From Limnobacter parvus (lineage in GTDB: Bacteria; Pseudomonadota; Gammaproteobacteria; Burkholderiales; Burkholderiaceae_B), in the NCBI RefSeq assembly GCF_024623725.1, contig NZ_JANKHG010000015.1, forward strand, positions 22,744-86,743: a stretch of 64,000 nucleotides of DNA, read 5' to 3'. This document shows positions 1 to 10,835 of this stretch, piece after piece. The notes under the pieces were generated by a model. That model saw only the letters and a program-made list of their open reading frames with translations. It did not search any database and was not told the DNA's origin. Position numbers and translations under genes: made by a program. The number at the start of each line of letters is the position of its first letter. Within the stretch, counting starts at the first letter, position 1.

Positions 1-1
1 G

Positions 2-421
2 GAGAAAGTGAAGGACGAAGCCGAAGAAATTGGCGTGGAAATCTTGGATGTTCGCTTGAAGCGGGTTGATTTGTTGCCAGAAGTGAGCGAATCGGTGTTC
101 CGACGCATGGAAGCTGAGCGCAAGCGGGTTGCCAATGACCTACGAGCCACGGGTGCTGCTGAGGCTGAACAAATTCGCGCGGATGCCGATCGACAGGTTG
201 TGGTAATTCTGGCGGAAGCGTACAGAGAAGCACAAACTATCAAGGGGGAGGGTGATGCAAACGCCGGTTCGATTTATAATGCCGCTTTTGGTCGCAATCC
301 TGAGTTCTATTCCTTTTACCGCAGTTTGGACGCTTACAGAAAATCTTTGACGTCCAAGTCTGATGTGATGGTTGTTGATCCGCAGTCCGATTTCTTCAAG
401 TTCCTGCAAAAATCGCAGTAA
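2..421 (+). CDS. hflC: HflC, protease modulator subunit (C-terminal part)
   Basis: This is the C-terminal 139 residues of a stomatin/prohibitin-family protein; the reading frame is open to the left edge, so the start lies outside the window. HflC pairs with HflK in the inner membrane and modulates the FtsH protease. Visible are the end of the SPFH domain (EEIGVEILDVRLKRVDLLPE), a charged coiled-coil stretch rich in Glu, Arg and Ala (RRMEAERKRVANDLRA), the AYREAQTIKGEGDANA segment and the FGRNPEFYSFYRSLDAYR segment typical of HflC. The next genes, DUF2065 and then hisZ and purA, are the common betaproteobacterial neighbours of hflC, which supports the call. Confidence 0.93.
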   Translation, partial: EKVKDEAEEIGVEILDVRLKRVDLLPEVSESVFRRMEAERKRVANDLRATGAAEAEQIRADADRQVVVILAEAYREAQTIKGEGDANAGSIYNAAFGRNPEFYSFYRSLDAYRKSLTSKSDVMVVDPQSDFFKFLQKSQ

Positions 422-490
422 ATTGGGAATTATCGCGAACGCGGCATCAATCCGCCTTTGCACGAAAGGTCTGGCTCTGGAAACCGTGAA

Positions 491-670
491 ATGAGCGAGA
501 CCTTTTGGTTGGCCCTTGCCCTCGTGCTGGTTCTCGAGGGCATTATGCCTTTTCTTTTTCCCAAGCAGTGGAAAGAGACCTTCCTCAAGATCGCTTCACT
601 CACAGAAGGTCAGATACGTTTTGTGGGGCTGGTGGCGATTCTCGTCGGTATCACGCTTTTTTTGTTTTAA
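491..670 (+). CDS. DUF2065 family small inner-membrane protein
   Basis: A 59-residue protein starting MSETFWLALALVLVLEG with two hydrophobic helices (about residues 4-22 and 41-59) separated by a short charged loop containing FPKQWKETFLK. Length, topology and position between hflC and hisZ match the DUF2065 (YjeT-like) family, whose function is not known. An upstream in-frame start at 458 would add eleven non-hydrophobic residues and is less likely. It probably belongs to one transcript with hflC and hisZ: the gap to hisZ is 27 bases. Confidence 0.85.
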   Translation: MSETFWLALALVLVLEGIMPFLFPKQWKETFLKIASLTEGQIRFVGLVAILVGITLFLF

Positions 671-697
671 AACACTCGCTTAAGAGTTGGAATAGTC

Positions 698-1894
698 ATG
701 TCTGCTTGGCTTTTGCCAGAGTCCGTTGCCGATGTTTTGCCTTCCGAGGCCCGGCGCATTGAAGAATTGCGAAGGTCTTTGCTGGACCGGTTTCGCGTGT
801 ACGGCTATGAATTGGTCATGCCGCCCATGTTGGAATACACAGAATCGTTGTTGGGCAACGCCGATGCGTCGCTGAATTTGCAAACTTTTAAGTTGCTGGA
901 CCAAGCCAGTGGCCGCATGTTGGGTTTGCGGGCCGACACCACCCCACAAGTGGCGAGAATCGATGCGCATATTTTGAATCGCAAGGGTGTCACCAGGCTT
1001 TGTTATTGCGGCCCGGTGCTTCACACGCAGGCTTTGGGTTTGCACACCACCCGTGAACCGATGCAATGTGGCGCTGAGCTTTATGGCTGCGGCGGCGTTG
1101 AGGCCGATCTTGAAATTCTGAATTTGGCAGTTGATACACTGAACCTGTCCGGTTTGAAGGGTTATCGTCTTGCACTGTCACATGCAGGTTTGCTTGCCGC
1201 TGTGGTCGACGGCGAAGGTTTTAGTGATGAACTGATTCGCAGTTTGCACAGTCGTTTGGCGCAGAAAGACCGCCCGGCACTTGAGGGGTTGCTGCTTGAC
1301 GCATCCAAGGCATGTCGGCAACACGTTCTGGCCTTGTTGGGTTTGTACGGTGCTGTCGGGGGAAGTAACTGTGTGCTGAATCGAGCCGCTGAATTACTGC
1401 CCAGAAATCCCAAAGTGGCCGCGGTGCTGAATGAGTTGCGTACATTGATTGCCCGCCTGCAAGAAACGGTGTCGGCCATGCCAACGCTTATCCTTGATTT
1501 GGCAGATTTGGCCAGCTTTGATTATCACAGCGGCCTGATTTTTTCGGCTTATGTGGAAGGTTGTCCGAATGCAATTTTGCGTGGTGGCCGTTATGACGAT
1601 GTAGGCGCTGTGTATGGCCGCGCACGGCCAGCCACTGGTTTTTCAGTGGATTTACGCGAATTGGTTTCGTTACAGGCAGTTCATTCAAAACCCAAAACAG
1701 CCATCCGTGCGCCTTGGGTTTACGACACTGAATTGATGGCTGTAATACGCGAGTTGCGCGGCCAGGGTGAGGTGGTGCTTCAATCGCTGCCCAATACCGC
1801 CCAAGAAGAAGAAGAGTTTGTATGTGATCGGCAGCTTGTACAGGCCAACGCCGTGTGGAAAGTGGTGCCGATTGGCATGAATCAGGAGATATAA
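698..1894 (+). CDS. hisZ: ATP phosphoribosyltransferase regulatory subunit HisZ
   Basis: A 398-residue protein related to the catalytic core of class II histidyl-tRNA synthetase but acting in histidine biosynthesis. HisZ forms a hetero-octamer with the short form of HisG and is needed for its activity and histidine feedback. The motif RADTTPQVARIDAH near residue 77 corresponds to class II motif 2, and LRGGRYDDVGAVYGRARPA to the later HisRS-like active-site segment; there is no anticodon-binding domain, which separates it from HisS. The start at 698 follows a weak GGAA ribosome site. hisG is not in the window; its presence elsewhere as the short form is implied. purA follows after three bases, so the two are translationally close. 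Confidence 0.93.
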   Translation: MSAWLLPESVADVLPSEARRIEELRRSLLDRFRVYGYELVMPPMLEYTESLLGNADASLNLQTFKLLDQASGRMLGLRADTTPQVARIDAHILNRKGVTRLCYCGPVLHTQALGLHTTREPMQCGAELYGCGGVEADLEILNLAVDTLNLSGLKGYRLALSHAGLLAAVVDGEGFSDELIRSLHSRLAQKDRPALEGLLLDASKACRQHVLALLGLYGAVGGSNCVLNRAAELLPRNPKVAAVLNELRTLIARLQETVSAMPTLILDLADLASFDYHSGLIFSAYVEGCPNAILRGGRYDDVGAVYGRARPATGFSVDLRELVSLQAVHSKPKTAIRAPWVYDTELMAVIRELRGQGEVVLQSLPNTAQEEEEFVCDRQLVQANAVWKVVPIGMNQEI

Positions 1895-3199
<1,305 letters not shown>

Positions 3200-3234
3200 A
3201 CTTAGAAAGCGCTTGATTTCCTGAGCTGTATCGC

Positions 3235-3708
3235 ATGAATAAACTGCATGTTGATTATGAGCAGTATCACCACCTGATTGATCGGGTGGTTGATGCGGTA
3301 GAAAGCTCGGGTTATCAGCCTGACCTGATCTTGGGAGTTTCCCGGGGTGGACTTTTTCTGGCCGATGGTTTGTCACGTTCCTTGCGCAAACCCATGGCGG
3401 TGATCGCTGCATCTTCTTACCGCGAAAGTAGCGGTACATCCCAGGGCGACCTGCAAATTTCTTCCACGATTGCATCGGTAGTCCCTGTTGCTGGTCAAAT
3501 TCTGTTGGTCGATGACCTTGCTGATTCAGGCCACACACTTCGGGCTCTTTGTACGCATTTAAAGCAGTTTTGTCCGCAAATTGAGCAGCTGAAAACCGCA
3601 GTTGTGTGGGTTAAGCCTTCTTCGGTTTTCAAGCCTGATTATGCAGCGCAATATCTTGAGTCGGATGCATGGATCGTACAGCCTTTCGAGACCCGCGACT
3701 TTACGTGA
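3235..3708 (+). CDS. Purine phosphoribosyltransferase (xanthine/hypoxanthine-guanine type)
   Basis: A 157-residue type I phosphoribosyltransferase. The PRPP-binding motif ILLVDDLADSGHTL is at about residues 89-102 with the two acidic residues followed by the flexible GHT turn, and VSRGGLFLADGLSR near residue 35 matches the N-terminal phosphate-contact loop of the xanthine-guanine family. Products of this group salvage free purine bases in the cytoplasm. Its position directly after purA fits purine metabolism. Substrate preference among xanthine, guanine and hypoxanthine cannot be read from the sequence, so no symbol is given. Confidence 0.85.
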   Translation: MNKLHVDYEQYHHLIDRVVDAVESSGYQPDLILGVSRGGLFLADGLSRSLRKPMAVIAASSYRESSGTSQGDLQISSTIASVVPVAGQILLVDDLADSGHTLRALCTHLKQFCPQIEQLKTAVVWVKPSSVFKPDYAAQYLESDAWIVQPFETRDFT

Positions 3709-3819
3709 AATTTATTGTTAACTTCTAATAAAAACCGCTGATTTGTAGTCTAAAAACCCGCAAAAGCCAGTGTGGTATCCTAACGGTCACTTTCAATGTA
3801 TCAAGGAGACCTAGGGACA

Positions 3820-4875
3820 ATGCCCTTTTTGAATGAAGTAAACCTCAAATTCCCCACCCCCTGTTCCAGATTAGTACTTCTTAGTGCTTCAATTTTTTCC
3901 CTGCTTGGTACCCCAGTGATGGCTGCCAGTGTGGTGCTTGAAAACGGTGATCGTTTGACCGGCGAAGTCATCAAACTTAGCGACAATATTTTGACTTTCA
4001 AGTCGCCTTTGTACGGTGAAGTGGAGTTGCCATGGAAAAAAGTGACCGAGCTAATAAGCGACGATGGCGTGATTGTTCAACTTAAAAATGGCAACACCGC
4101 AAAGGGCCGTGTAGCCCTGAGCGCGCAAGGTGATTTGACAATAGATCAAGGAAATTTGGGGCAGTCCAGCACTTTGACGAAAGCGGATGTGGCATTGTTC
4201 AACCCCCCGCCGGTGGACAATTCGGTGAAATACAGTGGACGTGCCAATTTAGGCGGTGTGTTCAACCGGGGGAACTCGGAAGACGATGCTTTGAATTTTG
4301 ATACACAGTTTATCGCCAGAACACCGGGAAATAGGTACACAGTAGAGGCGGAAGTAAATGAGGCGGATTCAGCTGGAATAACAACCACATCGAACCGCTA
4401 TTTACTGACTCAGTACGATGCGTTTCTAAGCGAAAAAGACTATCTATTTGTGAATGCCAAAGCTGAGCAAGACAAGTTGGCTGACTTGAATTTGCGTACT
4501 TCACTGGGCGGTGGTTACGGTTATCAGTTTCTTGAGACTGACATTGTAAAATTGTCGACCGAATATGGTTTGGCTTATATCAATGAGGATTATGAAATAG
4601 CGCCTGATGAGTCGTTTCCGTCACTAAGTTTTGGTCTGGATTACGAGCGGAAGTTTTGGAAGAAGAAATTGGTTTTCTTCAACAACTATGACTTGTCAGT
4701 TAGTTTGGAAGACACGGCAGATGCATTATTCGGGACCAAAGTGGGGGTTCGAGTGCCGATTGTTGAAAATGTAAATGTGGCCACGCAGGTGAATTTGGAT
4801 TATGACAACATGCCGCCACCTGGGGTTGAGAAGACCGACACCAGTCTGATTTTCAGTGTGGGTTACGGTTTTTAG
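3820..4875 (+). CDS. DUF481 family outer-membrane beta-barrel protein
   Basis: A 351-residue exported protein. The chosen start has an AAGGAG ribosome site at 3803-3808; the ATG at 3796 lies upstream of that site and is unlikely. The N-terminus carries a signal sequence ending near GTPVMAASVV. Residues of about 35-110 form a small beta-rich domain (ENGDRLTGEVIKLSDNILTF, LPWKKV), followed by a DUF481 barrel with alternating aromatic strands and a terminal Phe (SLIFSVGYGF), as expected for an outer-membrane protein. The role of the family is unknown, with salt-induced proteins among its members. It is a single gene with its own leader. Confidence 0.85.
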   Translation: MPFLNEVNLKFPTPCSRLVLLSASIFSLLGTPVMAASVVLENGDRLTGEVIKLSDNILTFKSPLYGEVELPWKKVTELISDDGVIVQLKNGNTAKGRVALSAQGDLTIDQGNLGQSSTLTKADVALFNPPPVDNSVKYSGRANLGGVFNRGNSEDDALNFDTQFIARTPGNRYTVEAEVNEADSAGITTTSNRYLLTQYDAFLSEKDYLFVNAKAEQDKLADLNLRTSLGGGYGYQFLETDIVKLSTEYGLAYINEDYEIAPDESFPSLSFGLDYERKFWKKKLVFFNNYDLSVSLEDTADALFGTKVGVRVPIVENVNVATQVNLDYDNMPPPGVEKTDTSLIFSVGYGF

Positions 4876-4883
4876 CCGCAAGC

Positions 4884-4939
4884 AAAAGGCGAATTTGTGC
4901 TGCTTTCATCAGTGGCAATGCAAATTCGCTAAGAGCCTT
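4884..4939. terminator. Inverted repeat between DUF481 gene and tRNA-Leu
   Basis: Perfect 9-bp arms GCGAATTTG (4889-4897) and CAAATTCGC (4921-4929), with outer AAAGGC/GCCTTT able to add pairs. On the minus strand the second arm is followed by CCTTTTGC, so it most likely ends the tRNA-Leu transcript; it may also serve the convergent DUF481 gene. The T-run is short, so confidence is modest. Confidence 0.5.
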
Positions 4940-5009
4940 TGAAATTCAGAAAAGAAGCTGGGAAAGTGCTGTACACTTCGATGAAACGCACAAGAACAGA
5001 GAAAACAGT

Positions 5010-5096
5010 TGGTGCCCAGGAGAGGACTCGAACCTCCACAGTGTTACCACCACTAGGACCTGAACCTAGCGCGTCTACCAATTCCGCCACCTGGGC
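5010..5096 (-). tRNA. tRNA-Leu (anticodon CAG)
   Basis: On the minus strand the sequence folds as a class II tRNA: acceptor GCCCAGG pairs with CCTGGGC, discriminator A and an encoded CCA. The anticodon stem CTAGG/CCTAG encloses loop TTCAGGT, giving anticodon CAG; a long variable arm follows, as expected for leucine. T-arm GGTTCGAGTCC is intact. A consensus-like promoter lies just upstream at 5114-5141. Confidence 0.97.
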
Positions 5097-5113
5097 ACAG
5101 GTGCGAGCCGTGA

Positions 5114-5141
5114 ATTCTAATGAAATAAATAAATTTGTCAA
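5114..5141 (-). promoter_or_regulatory. Sigma-70 promoter for tRNA-Leu(CAG)
   Basis: Minus strand: -35 TTGACA (5136-5141) and -10 TAGAAT (5114-5119) with a 16-bp spacer, about 18 bases before the mature tRNA 5' end. The -35 hexamer overlaps the start region of the divergent rnr gene. Confidence 0.75.
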
Positions 5142-7651
5142 TGCATAAAACAGAAATAAAAATCCCAAGTCGTGAAGACATCCTGGCTGTACTGCGCCAA
5201 GCGCAAGCCCCCTTAACCCGCGAACAGGTTTATGAACACCTGAAACTTTCGGAAGACCAAGTTCCGATAATTGAAAAACGACTGAATGCCATGGAACGTG
5301 ATGGGCAATTGATGCCCAACCGAAAAGGCATGCTTTTACTTTCAACCAAACTTGATTTTGTGGCGGGTAAGGTGGCCGGCCACCGCGATGGTTTTGGTTT
5401 CCTGATTCGTGATGATCGAGGGCCTGACGCATTCCTTTCACCGCGTGAGATGCAGAAAGTACTGCACGGCGACCGAGTGTTGGTGAGAATTACCGGCACC
5501 GACCACCGTGGAAAGCCAGAAGGGACCATCGTCGAAGTCACCGAGCGTAAGACCAATCGCCTTGTTGGGCGACTGGTTTCAGAGCGTGGGATTTTGCTGG
5601 TCATTCCCGAGGACCAAAGAATCAAGCACGACATTCTGGTGTCGCCCAAAGATGTGGGCAATGCCACACCTGGAAAGGTAGTCACTGTAGAAATTATTGA
5701 ACAGCCCACGCGCCATTCCCAGCCGATCGGCAAGGTGGCCGAGGTACTTGGCGAGCTGGACGACCCCGGCATGGAAATCGAAATTGCTGTTCGCAAGTTC
5801 GATGTGCCATATGAATTCAATCTGCTGACGATGAACCAGGCTGAAAGCATTCCCAGTGAAGTTGAACACAAAGACTTGAAGGGTCGGGTTGATCTTCGCG
5901 ATGTGCCGTTTGTGACCATTGATGGTGAAGACGCCCGCGATTTCGATGATGCGGTGTATTGCACGCCGTCGAGTGACACCAAGGAAGGGTGGCGTTTGTT
6001 GGTGGCGATTGCCGATGTAAGCCACTATGTGTTGCCCGGCACGCCGATTGACCAAGAGGCAACCAAGCGAGGCACGTCTGTTTACTTCCCGCGCCGGGTT
6101 ATTCCCATGTTGCCCGAGAAACTGTCCAATGGCCTTTGTTCGCTGAATCCCGGGGTCGATCGTTTGGTGCTGGTGTGCGACATGATTATCGGCCCCAAGG
6201 GCGCGATCAAGGCCTACCAGTTTTACAATGGCGTTATTCATTCTGCTGCACGTTTAACCTACAACCAGGTTTGGGATGCGCTGACTGATTCACAAAGCAT
6301 GACTGCGAAAGCCATGGGCCATGTGTATGGCGATGTCGAAAATCTCTACACCTTGTTCAAGGTACTTTTCGAGTCGCGCCAGCGCCGGGGTGCAATGGAA
6401 ATTGACACCGTGGAAACGCAGGTGATGCTAGACCCAGATGGCAAAATCGATAAAATTGTTGCGAAGCGGCGCAATGATGCGCACCGCTTGATTGAAGAAT
6501 GTATGTTGGCCGCCAACGTGTGTGCAGCTGATTTTCTGGAGCGCAGCAAGCACCCCAGTTTGTACCGCGTACATGAAGGTCCCACTGTCGAGAAACTGCA
6601 AAACCTGCGCACCTTTTTGCGTTCGGTTGCCTTGACACTGGATGGTGGCGATGACCCCACAAGTCTGGATTACGCCAACCTGATGAAAAAAATTCAGGGG
6701 CGCCCCGACCAGGCTTTGCTTCAAACCATGATGCTGCGTTCCATGCAGCAGGCCATTTATACGCCGCACAATAGCGGGCACTTTGGCCTAGCGTATCCAG
6801 CCTATGCGCATTTTACTTCGCCAATTCGTCGTTACCCGGACCTGATGGTTCACCGAAGCATCAAGGCCCTGCTGGGTGGCAAGCGCTATGTGCCGATGCC
6901 ACTGGACGAACGCGAATTCGAGGATTACGACCCGAAGCGCAAGGTCGACAAGGCTGAAGAAATTTCGCGTTGGGACCAATCAGGTAACTGGTTTTCATCA
7001 ACCGAACGCCGTGCTGATGAAGCGTCGCGCGATGTGATGTCGTGGTTGAAATGTTTCTTCATGAAAGAACGTGTGGGCGACACATTCCAGGGTCATGTTT
7101 CCGGTGTGACCAGTTTTGGTTTGTTCATTACGCTGGATGCCTTGTACGTAGAAGGCCTTGTGCATGTGTCTGAACTCGGTACGGAGTACTTCCAGTACAG
7201 CGACAGCCTGCATGAACTGCGTGGTGAGCGCAGTGGCATTCGCTACCGCTTGACCGACGCAATCAATGTGCAGGTTTCTCGCGTAGATTTGGATGCGCGA
7301 CGAATTGAATTCCGCCTGGTGCAGGGCGTGAAGTTTGAAAGCCTGATGCGCGAGCCTGCAAAACCCAACGGCAGGGCAGGAAACCGCCCGCAACGCCAAC
7401 AGGGTCGCCGCACCAACACTGCCCAAATGCAGGCGGCGGTTCAAGATGCGGGCAAAACCGCACCTGTGTTGCCACCGGAGGAAAACAGCAATTCCCGCGG
7501 CGTGAACAAGAAGCGGGCTGCTGATGAATCCCGCAGCAAGGCTGCTGCTGAGAAAAAGCGCAAGGAAGAAATTCAAAAAGCCAAGCGTGTCAGCAATCTC
7601 AAGCCCGCCACTGGGTCTAAAATGCGCACTGCAGCAAAAAAACCTAGATAA
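5141..7651 (+). CDS. rnr: Ribonuclease R
   Basis: An 836-residue processive 3'-to-5' exoribonuclease that degrades structured RNA. Domain order: N-terminal winged-helix region (SREDILAVLRQAQAPLTREQ), cold-shock domains, RNB catalytic domain with the metal-binding signature DGEDARDFDDAV near residues 261-272, an S1 domain from about residue 646 (GDTFQGHVSGVTSFGLFITL), and a long Lys/Arg-rich tail from about 745 to the end. ATG 5141 is chosen; TTG 5135 is in frame two codons upstream. Neither has a good ribosome site. The next gene, rlmB, is 14 bases away, the usual rnr-rlmB pair linking RNA decay and rRNA modification. Confidence 0.96.
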   Translation: MHKTEIKIPSREDILAVLRQAQAPLTREQVYEHLKLSEDQVPIIEKRLNAMERDGQLMPNRKGMLLLSTKLDFVAGKVAGHRDGFGFLIRDDRGPDAFLSPREMQKVLHGDRVLVRITGTDHRGKPEGTIVEVTERKTNRLVGRLVSERGILLVIPEDQRIKHDILVSPKDVGNATPGKVVTVEIIEQPTRHSQPIGKVAEVLGELDDPGMEIEIAVRKFDVPYEFNLLTMNQAESIPSEVEHKDLKGRVDLRDVPFVTIDGEDARDFDDAVYCTPSSDTKEGWRLLVAIADVSHYVLPGTPIDQEATKRGTSVYFPRRVIPMLPEKLSNGLCSLNPGVDRLVLVCDMIIGPKGAIKAYQFYNGVIHSAARLTYNQVWDALTDSQSMTAKAMGHVYGDVENLYTLFKVLFESRQRRGAMEIDTVETQVMLDPDGKIDKIVAKRRNDAHRLIEECMLAANVCAADFLERSKHPSLYRVHEGPTVEKLQNLRTFLRSVALTLDGGDDPTSLDYANLMKKIQGRPDQALLQTMMLRSMQQAIYTPHNSGHFGLAYPAYAHFTSPIRRYPDLMVHRSIKALLGGKRYVPMPLDEREFEDYDPKRKVDKAEEISRWDQSGNWFSSTERRADEASRDVMSWLKCFFMKERVGDTFQGHVSGVTSFGLFITLDALYVEGLVHVSELGTEYFQYSDSLHELRGERSGIRYRLTDAINVQVSRVDLDARRIEFRLVQGVKFESLMREPAKPNGRAGNRPQRQQGRRTNTAQMQAAVQDAGKTAPVLPPEENSNSRGVNKKRAADESRSKAAAEKKRKEEIQKAKRVSNLKPATGSKMRTAAKKPR

Positions 7652-7665
7652 GCGGAGCGTACCAA

Positions 7666-8400
7666 TTGGCCATTTTGTATGGTTTTCATGCCGTGTCGGC
7701 CCGGGTAAAAACTGCCCCGGCCAGCGTGGAAGAGGTGTTGGTTGACCAACATCGCAAAGACAAACGCATGCAGCAATTCATCGACAAGTTGAAAGCTGCC
7801 GGCGTAAAAGTTAGCCTGGCTGATTCTGACCGCCTTGAAAAAGCGGCAGGTCACAAACAGCACCAAGGCGTGGTGGCATTTGCCAAGGAATTGGCAAAAT
7901 CCAATGATTTGTTTGAAATCATTGAAACCAATGGCAAGAACACCTTGCTGTTGGTGCTTGATGGTGTCACCGATCCGCACAATTTGGGCGCTTGCCTGCG
8001 CAGCGCCGATGCGGCAGGTGTGCATGCAGTTGTTCTGCCCAAAGACAAATCGGTGGGTATTACCCCAGTGGTGTCGAAGGTGGCCTGTGGCGCGGCCGAA
8101 ACCGTGCCGGTAATCACCGTGACCAACCTGGCCCGCACGCTGGAAGAAATTCAAGACGCGGGTGTTTGGTGCATCGGCACGGCAGGTGAGGCCAGCGACA
8201 CCCTGTACGACGCTGATTTGAAAGGCCCCATTGCTTGGGTGCTGGGTGCAGAAGGCGACGGCATGCGTCGCTTGACCCGTGAAAAATGCGATCAACTTGT
8301 GCAAATTCCGATGATCGGCAGTGTTGAAAGCTTGAACGTGTCGGTGGCCAGCTCGGTGTGCTTGTTCGAAACCCTACGTCAACGTCAATTCTCAAAATAA
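7666..8400 (+). CDS. rlmB: 23S rRNA (guanosine-2'-O-)-methyltransferase RlmB
   Basis: A 244-residue SpoU-family (SPOUT, trefoil-knot) methyltransferase expected to methylate the ribose of G2251 in 23S rRNA using S-adenosylmethionine. The N-terminal SpoU substrate-binding domain is followed by motif 1 (DPHNLGACLRSADAAG, near residue 105), motif 2 (WVLGAEGDGMRRL) and motif 3 (IPMIGSVESLNVSVASS). The start is TTG at 7666, preceded by AGCGGAG; the protein begins MAILYGFHAV, which matches family N-termini. It sits 14 bases behind rnr and was probably co-transcribed with it. Confidence 0.95.
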   Translation: MAILYGFHAVSARVKTAPASVEEVLVDQHRKDKRMQQFIDKLKAAGVKVSLADSDRLEKAAGHKQHQGVVAFAKELAKSNDLFEIIETNGKNTLLLVLDGVTDPHNLGACLRSADAAGVHAVVLPKDKSVGITPVVSKVACGAAETVPVITVTNLARTLEEIQDAGVWCIGTAGEASDTLYDADLKGPIAWVLGAEGDGMRRLTREKCDQLVQIPMIGSVESLNVSVASSVCLFETLRQRQFSK

Positions 8401-8418
8401 GAAAACTCGAAGCACTGC

Positions 8419-10740
8419 ATGGAACAACTTACCCTGGACGCCCCGCCACCCTCTGGTGACGATTCTGAAACGATTACCCTTGGACTGTACGCCGAGCGCG
8501 CCTACCTTGATTACGCCATTTCCGTGGTGAAGGGCAGGGCCCTGCCAGAGTGTTCAGACGGGCAAAAGCCCGTTCAGCGCCGAATTTTGTATGCCATGAA
8601 TGAAATGGGTTTGGCCAACAATGCCAAGCCTGTGAAATCGGCCCGTGTGGTGGGCGATGTGCTGGGTAAATACCACCCGCACGGCGACCAGGCTGCTTAC
8701 GATGCGCTGGTGCGCATGGCACAAAACTTTACGCTGCGTTACCCCTTGATCGATGGCCAAGGCAACTTTGGCAGCCGAGATGGTGACGGTGCAGCCGCCA
8801 TGCGTTACACGGAAGCCCGCCTAACGCCGATTGCCAAGCTGCTGCTGGATGAAGTGGACATGGGTACGGTTGATTTTGTACCCAACTACGATGGCAGTTT
8901 TCAGGAACCCAAGCTGCTGCCTGCCCGCTTGCCCTTTGTGCTGCTGAATGGTGCTTCCGGTATTGCGGTGGGTATGGCCACCGATATTCCGCCCCACAAC
9001 ATTCGGGAAGTGGCTGCGGCCACCATCCATTTGATCAAACACCCAAATGCGGATTTGGACACCATCATGGGCCATTTGCCGGCCCCTGACTTTCCGGGTG
9101 GAGCACAGATCATTTCCCCTGCCAGTGCAATGAAAGAAATTTACGCGGGTGGCCGTGGTTCGATCAAAGTGCGCGCGAAATGGGATATTGAGGAAATGGC
9201 GCGGGGCCAGTGGCAGTTGGTGGTGAAAGAATTGCCGCCCAACACCAGCACCGCCAAAGTACTCGAAGAAATTGAGGAGTTGACCAACCCCAAGGTGAAG
9301 GCGGGCAAGAAAGGCCTTTCTACGGATCAGCAAAACCTGAAAGCGCAGGTGCTGGCCATGCTCGATGCCGTGCGCGATGAATCGGGCAAAGAGAATGCAG
9401 TGCGTTTGGTGTTCGAGCCGAAGAGCCGCAATGTGTCAGTTGAAGAGTTTTCGAATTTGCTGCTGAGCCACACCAGCCTGGAAACCAACACCTCGATTAA
9501 CCTAGTGAGCATCGACAATGCAGGCCGCCCGGGCCAGCGTGGTTTGATCGCCATGCTGCTGGACTGGATTGAATTTCGCAAAGTGTGCGTAACCCGCCGC
9601 AGCCAGCACCGCTTGGGGCAGGTGAATGACCGCATTCACGTGCTGGAAGGGCGGCTGATCGCCTGGTTGAACATTGATGAAGTGATCAAGGTAATTCGCG
9701 AAAGCGATGAACCCAAGCCTGCACTGATTGAAGCATTCAAGCTGAGCGAACGCCAGGCCGAAGACATTCTTGAAATTCGACTGCGCCAGTTAGCCCGCCT
9801 TGAAAAAATCAAGATTGAACAGGAATTGGGCAAGCTGGCCGAGGAAAAAGCAGACCTTGAGGCCTTGCTGGCCGATGAAGGCAAACTGAAAACCCGCATC
9901 ATCGGCGAAATTCGCAAAGACACCGACACCTACGGCGATGATCGCCGCACCTTGATTGAAGAAGCAACCAAGGCCAGCATTGAGGTGAAAGTGGTGGAAG
10001 AGCCCACCACAGTGATTGTTTCGCAGAAGTTCTGGATTCGAAACCGGCAAGGCCATGGGCACGATGAAGCGCAATTCAGCTTTAAAGTGGGAGATGCCCT
10101 GCAAGCCGCTTTTGAATGCAAAACCACCGACAACACCTACTTGTTTGGTGCAGGCAATGCGCTGGGCAAGGTGTTCAGTGTGCCGGTTGCCGCTTGGCCT
10201 GGCGGCCGCGGTGACGGCATACCCGCACAAAGCCTCGTCGAGCTGAATGGAGGCACCCTGAGCCATGCGCTGGCAGCACCTGCTGCCCAGCCAGTGTTCT
10301 TGGCCAGCAGCGCAGCCTATGGCTTCTTGGCGACCGCAGGCAATATGGAAAGCCGCATGAAGGCGGGCAAGCAGTTCATCAGCCTGAATCCTGGCGAAAA
10401 ACTGTTGCAGCCGGTGCTGTTGCAGCCTTCAGACGACCGCGTGGCGGTGCTGGCGGAAAGCGGGCGTTTCCATGTGTTTATGCTGGACGAATTGAAGCAG
10501 CTTTCTGGCGGTGGCCGGGGTGTGCAGTTGTTGCCGCTTGATGAAAAAGACACTTTGCTGGCTGCAATTGCATTTGGCCCAAGCGACAGCCTTGTGGTGG
10601 CGGGTACTGGGCGGGGTGGTAAAGACCGTGAAGAAATACTGAGGCCTGCATTACTGGTTGAACGCCTTGGAAAGCGGGGCCGCAAGGGTAAGGAACTGGA
10701 CATCAAGTTCAAGGCCGATGCGCTTCGCAAAGTCGTCTAA
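8419..10740 (+). CDS. parC: DNA topoisomerase IV subunit A
   Basis: A 773-residue type IIA topoisomerase A subunit that decatenates replicated chromosomes with ParE. The catalytic tyrosine lies in [14 protein letters not shown] (Tyr130), and the quinolone-region helix is in [18 protein letters not shown]. It is ParC rather than GyrA because it is short and I see no GyrA-box in the C-terminal blades. A coiled-coil tower segment covers about residues 400-480. parE is not adjacent. The gene ends at a strong terminator. Confidence 0.95.
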   Translation: MEQLTLDAPPPSGDDSETITLGLYAERAYLDYAISVVKGRALPECSDGQKPVQRRILYAMNEMGLANNAKPVKSARVVGDVLGKYHPHGDQAAYDALVRMAQNFTLRYPLIDGQGNFGSRDGDGAAAMRYTEARLTPIAKLLLDEVDMGTVDFVPNYDGSFQEPKLLPARLPFVLLNGASGIAVGMATDIPPHNIREVAAATIHLIKHPNADLDTIMGHLPAPDFPGGAQIISPASAMKEIYAGGRGSIKVRAKWDIEEMARGQWQLVVKELPPNTSTAKVLEEIEELTNPKVKAGKKGLSTDQQNLKAQVLAMLDAVRDESGKENAVRLVFEPKSRNVSVEEFSNLLLSHTSLETNTSINLVSIDNAGRPGQRGLIAMLLDWIEFRKVCVTRRSQHRLGQVNDRIHVLEGRLIAWLNIDEVIKVIRESDEPKPALIEAFKLSERQAEDILEIRLRQLARLEKIKIEQELGKLAEEKADLEALLADEGKLKTRIIGEIRKDTDTYGDDRRTLIEEATKASIEVKVVEEPTTVIVSQKFWIRNRQGHGHDEAQFSFKVGDALQAAFECKTTDNTYLFGAGNALGKVFSVPVAAWPGGRGDGIPAQSLVELNGGTLSHALAAPAAQPVFLASSAAYGFLATAGNMESRMKAGKQFISLNPGEKLLQPVLLQPSDDRVAVLAESGRFHVFMLDELKQLSGGGRGVQLLPLDEKDTLLAAIAFGPSDSLVVAGTGRGGKDREEILRPALLVERLGKRGRKGKELDIKFKADALRKVV

Positions 10741-10744
10741 AAAT

Positions 10745-10767
10745 GAGCCCTTCGGGGCTCTTTTTTT
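10745..10767 (+). terminator. Rho-independent terminator after parC
   Basis: GAGCCC, loop TTCG, GGGCTC, then seven T. A tight UUCG-capped hairpin directly after the parC stop and just before the heat-shock promoter of htpG, isolating the two. Confidence 0.93.
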
Positions 10768-10769
10768 GT

Positions 10770-10797
10770 CTTGAAATTTCAGCTTGAATCCCCATAT
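10770..10797 (+). promoter_or_regulatory. Sigma-32 (RpoH) heat-shock promoter of htpG
   Basis: CTTGAAA (10770-10776), 13-bp spacer, CCCCATAT (10790-10797). This matches the sigma-32 consensus closely and lies about 40 bases before the htpG start. Confidence 0.9.
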
Positions 10798-10835
10798 GCC
10801 CCTCATTCCAAACAGAACATGAAGGGAGCAATAAC

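Noticed and set aside
5230..5982. A 250-codon minus-strand frame inside rnr
   Set aside because: Shadow of the strong rnr frame; Ser/Arg-rich with no domain.
7573..8304. A 243-codon minus-strand frame over rlmB
   Set aside because: Antisense to a well-supported SpoU methyltransferase; His/Gly-rich chance frame.
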